Origin: Lyophyllum atratum | Lineage: Eukaryota; Basidiomycota; Agaricomycetes; Agaricales; Lyophyllaceae | Assembly (NCBI GenBank): GCA_014905825.1 | Contig: JACGCN010000034.1 | Location: 186,001 to 250,000, forward strand | Direction of reading: 5' to 3' | Length of the DNA stretch: 64,000 nt | Part shown: in pieces, positions 50,260 to 59,926 of the stretch | Layout: the number at the start of each line of letters is the position of its first letter | Numbering within the stretch: the stretch's first letter is position 1 | The notes under the pieces: model-generated | Databases searched by the model: none | The model's input: only the letters and a program-made list of their open reading frames with translations | Told to the model about the DNA's origin: nothing | Translations under genes and position numbers: made by a program

Positions 50260-51043
50260 TGCCACCGTCGCTCATTGCCAGCGTTGCTGCTGTACTTCCA
50301 GTAGAAATCTTCTGTCAGATATGGTACTCGCAGCGATTTTGATTCGGTCACATAGTTGCTTGGCCTCACATGGTCAGCGCTGTTGCATATAACCAATATT
50401 GAATATCCTCTACGGCCTACATCGTAGCGAATCCAAGCTTCTCAGTCCTCCGGCTCACTTCGGCCCCCGTCCCAGCTGCGATTACACCAACCTACCCTAT
50501 GTGCCTATATGTGCGATATCCGCTTGAGCCTGTATACGCGCTAGTTTTTTTCCAGCTACCCCCACTTCATTCGAAAGTTCGAAGTAACTTAATCTCGACG
50601 TTACTTGCGTCCTACCCATTCCTACCCATTCGTTCCCACCCTACTTACCCGGAAGGTACAACCTCATCCGTCCTGTCGAGCGCGATGATAAGCCTGACCA
50701 CATAAAGCCAGTTGATCTATATTGGCTTGCCTCCGCGCCGCACAAACCAGAGCCATACATATCGAAGGCTTGCAAGCAAGTTTGTTGATATCCGCGTTCA
50801 GGCTCAGGTAAAGACTAGATGGCATGAATTGAAGAGTCAACGCAAAGTAAGCATCATCAGGACATCGCCATTTGCCAACGCATTTCGAACTCGAATAATC
50901 GTAGTCAAATCACAATAGTCTATTTCAAAACAGTTATAGGCAAGTACAGCACATGGGAGGGTCATGATGACAGATATCGTATCCATACTACATATTCAGA
51001 TGATCAGGCATTCCCGTTATTCGCAATATTCCTTCCACCGAAG
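50260..51043. other. Convergent intergenic region, no gene recognised
   Basis: Between the 3' ends of the second GH76 gene (+) and the second DyP gene (-). A short direct repeat CCTACCCATT occurs twice at about 50611-50631. Nothing else seen. Confidence 0.35.
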
Positions 51044-54000
51044 CTAACCCAAGTATACTTGAGTTGCGATCATGTCCCTCATAGTCGAGATGGATGGCGC
51101 GAAGAAGTACTCCCCTCCCCTGACGTCGATGAACTTCTTGGGGAACATCATCACCTGCTGTTCCGCCGTGGGGTTGGTACCAGTCATGTAACGGTGGTTA
51201 TCCAGGTGCTCCTGGCCGGTTTGTCCAAAAATAGGATCCTGGCCAGGAAGTTCGGACTTGCCAGGGGGGAAGTTGGGTTCATTGTACCAGGCTGCACGTT
51301 GAATGGGTCAGAGAGAGCGCAAGATAGTGACATGACAAAGGATGCATGGCTTACCTTGCTGGTAGAACTTGAAGCCGCGGACGATACTGCTAGCATAGCA
51401 GACAACGTGCAAGCCGCGCTCGTAGATCGTGCTCTTGCCTTCACGCTCTTCTGCGGTTATTTCTTGCCCATATGGCATGTTGTGCCTTCTGATGCTACAA
51501 TGGGCAGAGCTTGATGTTAATTGGCCGTATTGATCATGAGGACTGAAGGATGAACATACAAATGTTTGTAGACGGACTCGATGGGAGAGACGTCGTTTCG
51601 AGGGTTCGACTTCCTCACGTGAGACGCAAATGGGCAACGAGTTTGACCCTTGGACTGATCAAAGACGAAGTTGTTGACCTTATCGTCTTTACCAGAGATA
51701 TCGGGATTAGGACCGTCCGGAGAGAGCTCAGTGGGGGTGCCTGTACGCACATCAGCAAACGGGTCAACATGTAACACATTTAGCTGCTCACCATCCTTCC
51801 ACCTTCCGAAAAGCCGTGCGCCTAGTCGATCAGCGGCGTCCTTCGCCGAAATGTTAGGGAAGATCTTGGGTCCATGCAGAAGTAAAAACTCGTCAAACTC
51901 GGGAACGAGGTTGTTCAACTTGCGAGTGACCATGAAAGATCCGTCCTTCGCCCACGCCGGCCTCTTGTCCTTGTCTTCATCGCCGTCGTAGCCCATCACA
52001 ATCACTCCAATAGGGATGATAGGTGAGCCGGGATACCTGATCTTGGGTACCTGGGTAGTCTCGAAGGAGGCACCTCTGATCTGCGGGTTGGACATCCCGC
52101 CTCTGTACCCGAAGTGGTCATTCCGATCCTCGGGTTTGGGACGCGGTGTAGCCTTAAGAAGAACGACTTTCTTGATCGACATGCGGCTGGCGGTGTACGA
52201 GAAAGCTTTCTCCATGTCTGCTACGAACTTGGCAGCGATGGCGTCCTCGTACGCGGTGATGAGGAAGATGCCGTGGATATCGGCCTTGTATTCGGCGTCC
52301 CATTGAGGCGTCCAGAAGTTGCCACGCTGAGTGCCTGCGTCACCAAGAGACTTGGAGTCTTGCTGTTGACCCTTCACGAAAGAGTCATCGAGGAGGTTGC
52401 CTGTCATGCCGAACATCTGGAGAGCGAGATGGGTGAACCCTACGTTGAGGCCTAGGAATGTCACTCCAGGAGTGCCTGGTGGAGGGAGTTGAGGATTGCT
52501 GGCGATCTGATGGGATGTGGTAATTTTCGGAACGATGAACATCCCGAATGTGTCGCGGAATTTCGCAATGTTGGTGATTTCGAAGTAATAGAAGTACTCC
52601 AAAGCCTTTGGGAGAGAGGGCCTGCGAGTAATGTTCACTTAAACTCATTATTTGACGAATGTTGACACTTACAAGATATCGCCTTGAATATTTTTCAAGT
52701 TATATGTTGGCGTAGCACTATCCACAGGTGGCTTAGATCCATCGATAGGTGGCTTTGAGCAGTCGACGGGGGGCTTTGAGCAGTCGATGGGGGGCTTTGT
52801 ACAGTCAACAGGGGCGTTTGGACCATCGATGGGGGGCTTGGGACCGTCGGTGGGCGGCTTGGGACCGTCGGTTGGGGGCTTTGGACCATCGACGGGTGGC
52901 TTCGGACCGTCGACAGGGGGCTTGGGACCATCGGTGGGAGGCTTTCCACCGTCGGTTGGGGGCTTGGGACCGTCGAGGGGGGGCTTCGGCCAGTCGCCAG
53001 GGGGCTTTGGACCTTCGGTGGGAGGCTTTGGACCGTCGGTGGGCGGCTTTGGACCGTCGGTAGGCGGCTTTGGACCATCGGTGGGAGGCTTGGGGCCGTC
53101 GGTGGGAGGCTTGGGACCGTCGGTGGGAGGTTTGGGACCGTCGGTGGGCGGCTTCGGGCCATCGACGGGTGGCTTCGGACCGTCGGTAGGCGGCTTGGGA
53201 CCATCGGTAGGCGGCTTGGGACCGTCGGTGGGAGGCTTGGGACCATCGACGGGTGGCTTTGGACCGTCGGTGGGAGGCTTCGGACCATCGGTGGGGGGTT
53301 TGGGACCGTCGGTGGGAGGCTTGGGACCGTCGGTGGGAGGTTTGGGACCGTCGGTGGGCGGCTTCGGGCCATCGACGGGTGGCTTCGGACCGTCGGTAGG
53401 CGGCTTGGGACCATCGGTAGGCGGCTTGGGACCGTCGGTGGGAGGCTTGGGACCATCGACGGGTGGCTTTGGACCGTCGGTGGGAGGCTTCGGACCATCG
53501 GTGGGGGGTTTGGGACCGTCGGTGGGAGGCTTGGGACCGTCGGTGGGGGGCTTGGGACCGTCGGTGGGCGGTTTTGGACCATCGATAGGCGGGTTCGGCG
53601 GATCAACCGGAGGGCCCCAAGGTGGAGGACCCTGTCATAAGAGATCGTCAGACTTGTTAAATGTGGAAAATGGTGTCTCGTCATACCGATGGGCCGCCAC
53701 CTGGTCCAGGAGGTCCTCCTGGGCCTGCTCCCCAACCTGGTCCGCCTCCTCCTGGTGGTCCTCCACCTGGTGGTTCTCTCGGGCCAGGTCCCCAACCAGG
53801 TCCCCCTCCTCCTGGTCCCCCTCCTCCTGGCGGTCCTCCCGGGCCATGTCCCCAACCAGGTCCCCCTCCTCCTGGTCCCCCTCCTCCTGGTGGTCCTCCC
53901 GGGCCAGGTCCCCAACCAGGTCCCCCTCCTCCAGGTCCTTCTCCTCCTGGCGGTCCTCCCGGGCCATGTCCCCAACCAGGTCCCCCTCCTCCTGGTCCCC

Positions 54001-54630
54001 CTCCTCCTGGTGGTCCTCCCGGGCCAGGTCCCCAACCAGGTCCCCCTCCTCCAGGTCCCCCTCCTCCTGGTGCTCCTCCACTAGGTGGTCCTCCCGGGCG
54101 AGGCCCCCACCCAGGTCCCCCTCCACCTGGTGGTCCTCCTCCAGGCGGTCCCTATTGCGACGATTCGTCAGATGCTCGTAAAAGAAGATACATCGTAGCT
54201 CACCACTCCGCCGCCGGGTCCACAGCCTGGTCCTCCCTGCCGTCGATGTTACATCAACCATCTGCATCGAGAAAAAATGAAACCTGAAGATCTTACCATG
54301 GGTGGTCCTCCTGGTCCAGGAGCTCCCCAGCCTGGAGTTCCGCCTCCTGGTGGGCCCTGGAATGACGATTCAGAAGATGCTCGTACAGAAAATGTCAAGG
54401 CTCACCATTCCATGAGGAGGGCCGCCAGGTCCGCCGGGTGGTGGTCCCTGCTTTATAGGTTGTTGGATCAGCAATAGTCGGTATGGTACGGGCGACGCAG
54501 GCATACCATTCCGCCGCCAGGAGCGCAACCGGGTGGTCCCTATCATCGTTGACTCGTCAGGGTGGAGGATCAGACGAAAAAGAGAATCAAGGCTTACTCC
54601 TCGTCCAGTGCCAGGTGGTCCGCGATACAT
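51044..54630 (-). CDS. DyP-type peroxidase with a giant Gly/Pro and KPPTDGP-repeat N-terminus
   Basis: Eleven exons: 54630-54598, 54539-54507, 54447-54406, 54356-54297, 54236-54204, 54151-53687, 53631-52673, 52621-51792, 51740-51560, 51494-51355, 51291-51044; sum 3024 nt (1007 aa). Residues 1-222 are Gly/Pro-rich (start MYRGPPGTGRG; repeat core GPGWGPGPGGPPGGGGP). About residues 223-525 are some 40 heptads of KPPTDGP type. NLKNIQGDIL at about 533 opens a DyP domain very like that of the MSRP fusion. Haem His (CPFASHVRKSNPR), distal Arg (IRRHNMPYG) and NERGLHVVCYAS are kept; GxxDG reads HFGYRGGMSNP, lacking the Asp. No signal peptide. The repeat part could be an extended or phase-separating spacer (inference). 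Opposite-strand frames over the repeats are artefacts of stop-free repeats. Confidence 0.85.
52726..53600 (-). repeat. 21-bp minisatellite coding for KPPTDGP heptads
   Basis: About 40 units of 21 bp, read on the minus strand as Lys-Pro-Pro-Thr-Asp-Gly-Pro with Val/Ile for Thr in some. A higher-order repeat is visible: 53131-53340 and 53341-53550 are almost identical blocks of 210 bp, ten heptads each, so expansion by unequal exchange is recent. Confidence 0.93.
53687..54151 (-). repeat. 60-bp tandem repeat coding for Gly/Pro/Trp-rich units
   Basis: About six to seven units of roughly 60 bp inside one 465-nt exon; each codes for GPGWG[PH]GPGGPPGGGGPGGG or a near variant. The plus strand reads as an equally open PPPGPPPPGG frame but has no supporting splice structure. 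Confidence 0.9.
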
Positions 54631-55373
54631 TTTCAGTAGTAGTTAGTTGGATGTGAAGAGCGAGAGTTCAACGTTCAGATGTTGAATACTTCGAACTCCA
54701 CGAGTCGCCCCAGTATAAGTAGTTCCTAGCTGCCCGTAGCCGGCTTCCGCCGCGATACCGAGATTCAAAACCCATGGGATCCCAAGGGTTTGAATCCTAC
54801 AATGTTCTGTGACTGATAAGAATTGGGTGAGCTAAAATCGGGTTCTTGTATGAAGCGTGTCAACGGTGGCCCAGAGCTGACAGGAACAATGTAATGAGGC
54901 GGTCTTCGATGACGACAGAAGAGTAATAGACGAGGGTTTTTCTGATCTCGTGTTGAATTGCCAAGTCGAGCTCCGGGGCTCAACGAAAGCGAAGTAACCG
55001 ATTCGTAACTCTGTGGCAATGGGACTTCCAACTAGCAGGGTCGGTGACAGAGTTTCTCCATTGTAAGAAGCCTTTCACCCAGTCAACCCTCGAATGAAAT
55101 CGTCGCCGATGAAAGGCTCAGAGCTTCCTTGACCTACGCCTATTCCTTTACACCCAACTATAAAGATGCATATGGTGATAGAACAGCCGGCTACGCGGTG
55201 ACAGCCTGAAAAGTACTCGTCATTCAGGATGGAGGAAACTGAAGGGTGTACTGGCTGAGAGGGAAGGGGGGCGCTATGTGATCAAATGAGGCAGATCAGC
55301 GTTAAGATGCATTACGGGAAGACCTCTGAACCGTGATGTACTTCAAAAGTTCTTGATCTTCGCTCTCCCTCTC
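54631..55373. other. Intergenic, no gene recognised
   Basis: Upstream of the second DyP gene and downstream of the putative small gene. An 88-codon minus-strand frame at 54765-55031 is unsupported. Confidence 0.35.
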
Positions 55374-55605
55374 CTAAGCATTTCGGTAATCCGGCTCCAC
55401 GTCTTCCCGAATCTCATCCCGGCTGTCCAACTTCTCCGCCGATAGGATGTTTGCCTCAACTCTGTCGCGTCGTGTCGTGAGTGACCCCCGCGTACTCTTT
55501 CTCGAGGTTGTTGACATTTTTGCCAAGGGATGCCGTAAACTCTTCCTCAAAGGGTTCATTAACGCTGCCCGACGAGTTCTGGATGTGTGGAGAGTCCAGC
55601 GTCAT
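55374..55605 (-). CDS. Small hypothetical acidic protein (65 aa)
   Basis: Two exons, 55605-55496 and 55461-55374, sum to 198 nt and join two otherwise frame-shifted open segments through a 34-nt GT-AG intron. The product starts MTLDSPHIQNSSGS and contains EEFTASLGKNVNNLEKEVEA, which looks helical and possibly coiled-coil, and it ends DVEPDYRNA. The intron is shorter than others in the window, and upstream exons may exist. I recognise no family. Confidence 0.35.
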
Positions 55606-56433
55606 GAGAGAGCGCGTTTTGAGGCCAAGTATCCAAGAACCAATAGTCTCGCACTCGTTCGCTGCTCTGATGAAGTTTCCTGCGGTACAAAATCTCGGTA
55701 CCGAAGGGTCGCGACTTGAACAGTTCGTTATGTTAATTAACTGTCTGTGTCCCTCCCTTCCCCGATCATGTCAGGCGAAGGCGCACGTTTTCTCCAACTT
55801 TAAGTTCTTTGGCAAGAAGTCAGAAACAGAACTCAATTATAAATGGGGCATTCTCACAGGGGGTGGATAAGGGATATTCCTGCCTATATATCACAGTAGC
55901 AGACCCGGAGCACATACCCTAGCAGAAGTGACAGAGAGACATGCCCAAGACATGCCATGAACAGTTGGTCATGTCGGATCGGAAACGCAGAACATGAGAT
56001 GTGACGACGTCACATAATAGTCACTTCAGACACCCGATCACGACCACATCACGACTGCCACCAATTGACAGAGCTACCACTTCAAGCTTCAAACTTCGGT
56101 TTCAGGCCTCAGCCCTCTAGGTAATGTTCATGAAGGCTTGGAGAACAAGGAATAGAAACAAGGAGTCTCTCCGATGGCACATACATAGATGATTACAATT
56201 ACAGCGTACTTGCTATCATCATGCGTCTTACTCTCTGCCAGGCTTCCCAGTATTATGTGTAAGTAAACCTTGGAATTAGATGACCCCATCGCTTACACAA
56301 GCCTCTAGTGCGCAAGCAAAGTCGCATAGATCCCGCCAACGAAAAGAAACCTAAACTTCCCATCAGCGCACGGTATACTAGCACGACCCCTCCCACGCCC
56401 CCCTCGACGCTCATCCACCCCACCCCCCAACAA
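55606..56433. other. Intergenic, no gene recognised
   Basis: Between the small hypothetical gene and the tRNA gene. No open frame with family features; no repeat of note. Confidence 0.35.
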
Positions 56434-56529
56434 GGCGCTATAGCCAAGTGGTTACGGCGACAGATTCGAATTCCCGAAATTACCATCTGTTCCTCTTTGA
56501 GGGCGCAGGTTCAAATCCTGCTGGCGTCG
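56434..56529 (+). tRNA. tRNA-Ser(CGA) with 14-nt intron
   Basis: Full cloverleaf: acceptor GGCGCTA pairs with TGGCGTC, D stem GCC/GGC, anticodon stem ACAGA/TCTGT, long variable arm CCTC-TTT-GAGG (class II), T arm GCAGG-TTCAAAT-CCTGC, discriminator G. The anticodon CGA is at 56467-56469; the intron sits after position 37 at 56471-56484 (TTCCCGAAATTACC). Mature length 82 nt. Class II arm, G73 and CGA fit serine, reading UCG codons. The 3' CCA is not encoded, as usual in eukaryotes. Confidence 0.93.
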
Positions 56530-56548
56530 TTAGAATATTCTTTGGCTA

Positions 56549-56566
56549 GTTTTTTCTTTTCTTTTT
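56549..56566 (+). terminator. Probable Pol III terminator of tRNA-Ser
   Basis: Runs of six and five T start about 20 nt after the tRNA 3' end, as expected for RNA polymerase III termination. Confidence 0.55.
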
Positions 56567-56894
56567 GTTGCTATCCTGTCATTGTCAAGTCAACTGTCAC
56601 AAGTGTAAGCAGACTCCAGAGTCCAGAGTCCAGAGCAAAGAGACTGGTCAGTGGGTGAAGCTGCAAGCATCGATCATCTCAGTGCAGCCTTGATCATGAA
56701 TGCATGACCACGACAAAACGACAGCCCAAAAAGCCATGACCATATCAACTCCTCCTCCGTATCCAGCTCACTCAAAACATTACACCACCACCACATAGCA
56801 TTATAACTCACAAGTGACAAACGCAAACGAAAACCAACATACACGCACATAGTAAAGAAAAAACCTATCCAACAGACGGCAGCCAGTAGGTAAA

Positions 56895-56929
56895 ACACTA
56901 GACACTAAACACTAAACACTAAACACTAA
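56895..56929. repeat. Short tandem repeat (ACACTAA)5
   Basis: Five 7-bp units, the first with one substitution (ACACTAG). Simple repeat; not the TTAGGG telomere unit. Confidence 0.9.
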
Positions 56930-57479
56930 AAAGTAAAATATACCTAAGGACAACACATAACGACAGTAAGCCAGCCAACGACGGCCTAGCGATTTTTTGA
57001 GGAGGGGGGGGGATGGTGGGGTGGGGTGTTCGCGAGACACAAGTATAGGAGAGGAGGAGGGGAGAAAAAGGGGGAGATAAAAGGAAAACAGAGGCCCAAC
57101 AACCGAGCGAGGCTCAGATGAACAGAAGAAGGAAAGGAGAAAGAGAGAAAAAAGGGGAGGTGGGAGGATCTCGAACATTATATAGAAAAAGACATCATAC
57201 GTATACGCATACAAGCTTACGAAAAAATGGCAATATAACAACAACCAGAAACGCGGAGGGGAGGGGGCGACATAGATAGATACGCGGGCGGGACGGGCGG
57301 GGATGGATTAGATTAGGGCTAAGACTTGAACTTGAACTTGAGGCGAGGACAGAGCGAACGACAAACTATGCACAGTGAAAAAGGTAGGAGCCAGAGCGAC
57401 AGCGGACGACGGGGTATATGGCGCGGGCGCACTTGACGCGCTTCGGGAACCACAAGAAGGGAGTGCACACGCGACACGC

Positions 57480-59926
57480 TCACTCCGAGTGCGCAGCCCC
57501 AACAATAGGCCACACGCTCGCCCTCCTCTCCCCATTATTCCCCAACCCACGCTCAAGCGGGACCTGTACCGCACCACTCTCCTGCTGCTGCTGCACCTGC
57601 TCCGCACCTTCACCCGCCCTCTCCCCACTCCCCGGGCTCAGCCCCTGCTTCGGGCTCCCGAGCGGCGACGGCACCCTCGACCCCGTCCCCACCCCTCCCT
57701 GTCCCCCCACCCTCGGACTCCCCCCCCCACCCGCACTCGGACTCCCCCTCCGACTCCCATTAACACTCCCACCCACGCTCCCCCCCTTAACCTGCATCTC
57801 CTCAATCCCCCTCCTCACCCCCCCCATCAACCTCTCCGTCCTCTCCACCATCTCCTCCATCCTCCTCTTCTGCTCCCCCAGCTCCACATAATGCCGCTCC
57901 AGCTCCTGCAGCGACGGCACACCCCCACCCACACCCAGATGCGGCGGGTATCCGGGCATGAACCCCGCCAGCTCCATCCCATAATACGGCATCGGCGAGT
58001 GCGTCCGGCTCGGCGCCCCCGAGCCTGAGCGCACATAGGACTGCGACCCCCCGCCCGGCCCACCCAGCACCATACCGTTCAGCGTCGCCAGCGGTGGGAG
58101 ATCGTACCCCGCCCCGGAAGGAGGGAACGGCCGGCCTTGGATGAATTCGGGCTGGAGCGCCGGGTGGATGTTCGGATGGTGTTGGTGCCGCGGCCCGCGG
58201 AGTCCCATGCCCATGTTCAGGTGCTGTTGTGGTGAGGCTGAGCGACCTTCCTGGCCTTGTTGCTGGGGTGCTTGGCCCTGCGACCAGCCATTCGCGGCAG
58301 CAGCAGCGGCGACGTTACCAGACCCACGTTTCCGTAGGCCCTCGCGTCCGCCGACACTCGCACTTCGTCGCTCGTCGTCCGCACTGCCCTTACTTCTGGT
58401 CTTCCGTAGTCCAGCACCAGCACTCGCGGTTCCCACACCTGCACCCCTCCTTGCCCTTCTCTTCCTGGGTGGCTCGCCGCCAGCTTCACCATCATCGCCA
58501 CCTTCCTCCTCTTCCTCCTGCTCATCACCGCTGTCCTCCGTATCTCCACGCCGCCCGCCAAGCCGTCCAACTGCAACGAGCGCTTCAGCCGCAGCCTGAT
58601 CCGACATACGCCCCCCAGCACCGGGGGTCGCGAGCTCTCCTGCCGCACCCGCGCGCGGATGTTGAGGCGAGCCACCAGGGGCAGCGGGAACGCGCTTCCG
58701 TCGCTTGATGACGGTTTTCTTCATGCTATTGGGCCGGTGTGTACCGTGTAGTTTGAAGTAAAGACCTGTATAAACGATATTAGATGTGTTTCTTCAAGGG
58801 CGAAGGGAAGAGGGAAGGAAAGTGCTATCTGATAAGATGGCCCTGCATGCCGTAACCAGGTGGGAATGAGAACGCAACGTGAGAGAGCGATCCCTAACCC
58901 CGAGTGAACCGATCACACGAGACGTGGCAGAGCGATACGAGCGCAATGCAGTAACAAGACGATAGATGAAACACAATCGAGACATGAAAGTAGACACGCA
59001 CCACATGCATTGCAGATATTATTCCCAACATCGTCTCTCCGCCACAACGGCGTCGTGCTCGTACCACAGTTCGCACAACTAAGTGCGCCAACCGCCGCGC
59101 GGACCTTCCTGCCCCCGATCCCGTTCCCATTCGCAGATGGCTGCTGGGCAGCGAGTAGCGCCGCCGCATTAGGGTTGCCGATCATACCAATTCCCAAGCC
59201 CGCGGGGCCGAGCACAACTTGAGCATCGCTCTCCGCGCCCTGTTCCGGACTCGTAGCGCTATCAGCCCCTGCAGCGGTGGACGCACCAGCAGGGTGGGCG
59301 GGGATGACGCCGGCTGCAACGAGGGCTGCGGCAGCCGCTGATTCCTGGTCGTCGAGAGACATGTCGATACCTAGGAGACCCATCTCGACGTCGCCGTCGT
59401 TATCGGTTAGGTTGGGATCCTGGCGCGAGGCGAGGGCGAGGGCGTTGTTGTAGGTAGGGCAGCCGGAGCAGGCAGAGGTTCCGCCTGTGCCGTCGCAGCG
59501 GCCGTCACCGGGGCAGGTACCGCCGGTGTTGGGGTTAGTGTGCGGGACGGGTTTTGTATTTGAAGAGGTGGCTTTGTTCTGCTTGGGGAGCATGGAGGGC
59601 GAGGGCTGCGGGGGCTGGGTGTTGGGAGGAGCGGTATTTGTAGGAGGGGGAGGTGTGTGGCCGAGCGAGGAAGGGCGCGGCTTGGATCGTGACTTTTGAT
59701 AGAGACCTGGTACAGAAAGGTGATCAGAACACGACGATGGTGCGTGGGTGCAACACCTACCACAGGCATTGCAGATCGGGTTGCCGTCTGCATCCCGTCT
59801 CCAGAGAGGAGTCTGGAGGGTGCCGCAGTTGACGCAGGGGGAGCGGACTGGGGGCGAGGCGGGGAATGTGAACTCGGACGATGCGAGGGACGGGTGGATG
59901 GGGTCGAGGACAACGGCGGGCGACAT
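57480..59926 (-). CDS. fep1: Iron-responsive GATA repressor (Fep1/SreA/Urbs1 type)
   Basis: Exons 59926-59761, 59706-59002 and 58765-57480; sum 2157 nt (718 aa). Zinc finger 1 is [19 protein letters not shown]...CNACG with LYQKSRSK after the junction; finger 2 is [19 protein letters not shown]...CNACG with [11 protein letters not shown]. Between them lies the Cys-rich [12 protein letters not shown]...CSGC in C-x5-C-x8-C-x2-C spacing, the hallmark of fungal iron-sensing GATA factors, which repress siderophore and iron-uptake genes when iron is plentiful. Both introns split a finger at the same Gly codon, phase 1. The basic [10 protein letters not shown] after finger 2 is probably a nuclear signal. 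The long tail is Gly/Ser/Pro-rich with a predicted coiled-coil ([20 protein letters not shown]), as in Fep1 and SreA. An upstream in-frame ATG at 59977 is an alternative start. Confidence 0.93.
58827..58835 (+). promoter_or_regulatory. ATCTGATAA, consensus iron-GATA site in the factor's own intron
   Basis: Exact match to ATCWGATAA, the site known for Fep1/Urbs1/SreA-type factors. It lies in the second intron (58766-59001) of the GATA-factor gene, which at 236 nt is about four times the usual intron length here. Confidence 0.5.

Larger units (their letters stand above)
56530..57479. other. Intergenic; AT-rich then purine-rich low complexity
   Basis: Follows the tRNA gene (T-rich tract TTTTTTCTTTTCTTTTT at about 56549 may be its Pol III terminator). 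Then comes the 3' flank of the GATA factor gene, with G/A-rich tracts at 57000-57150. No gene recognised. Confidence 0.4.

Noticed and set aside
52695..54035. 446-codon minus-strand frame rich in Arg/Thr/Val-Pro-Ser
   Set aside because: Same repeats read in another frame; it does not run into the DyP domain and lacks splice support.
52787..54181. 464-codon plus-strand frame (GPSVGG repeats) over the DyP repeat arm
   Set aside because: The 21-bp and 60-bp repeats have no stops in several frames on both strands. Splice sites, phase and continuity with the DyP domain support only the minus-strand reading.
53661..54287. 208-codon plus-strand Pro/Gly-rich frame
   Set aside because: Looks like a plausible Pro-rich protein, but the introns around it are GT-AG only on the minus strand, and all minus exons start with Gly codons in one phase.
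56895..56929. Telomere-like repeat
   Set aside because: The unit is ACACTAA/TTAGTGT, not TTAGGG; only five copies, within ordinary gene space.
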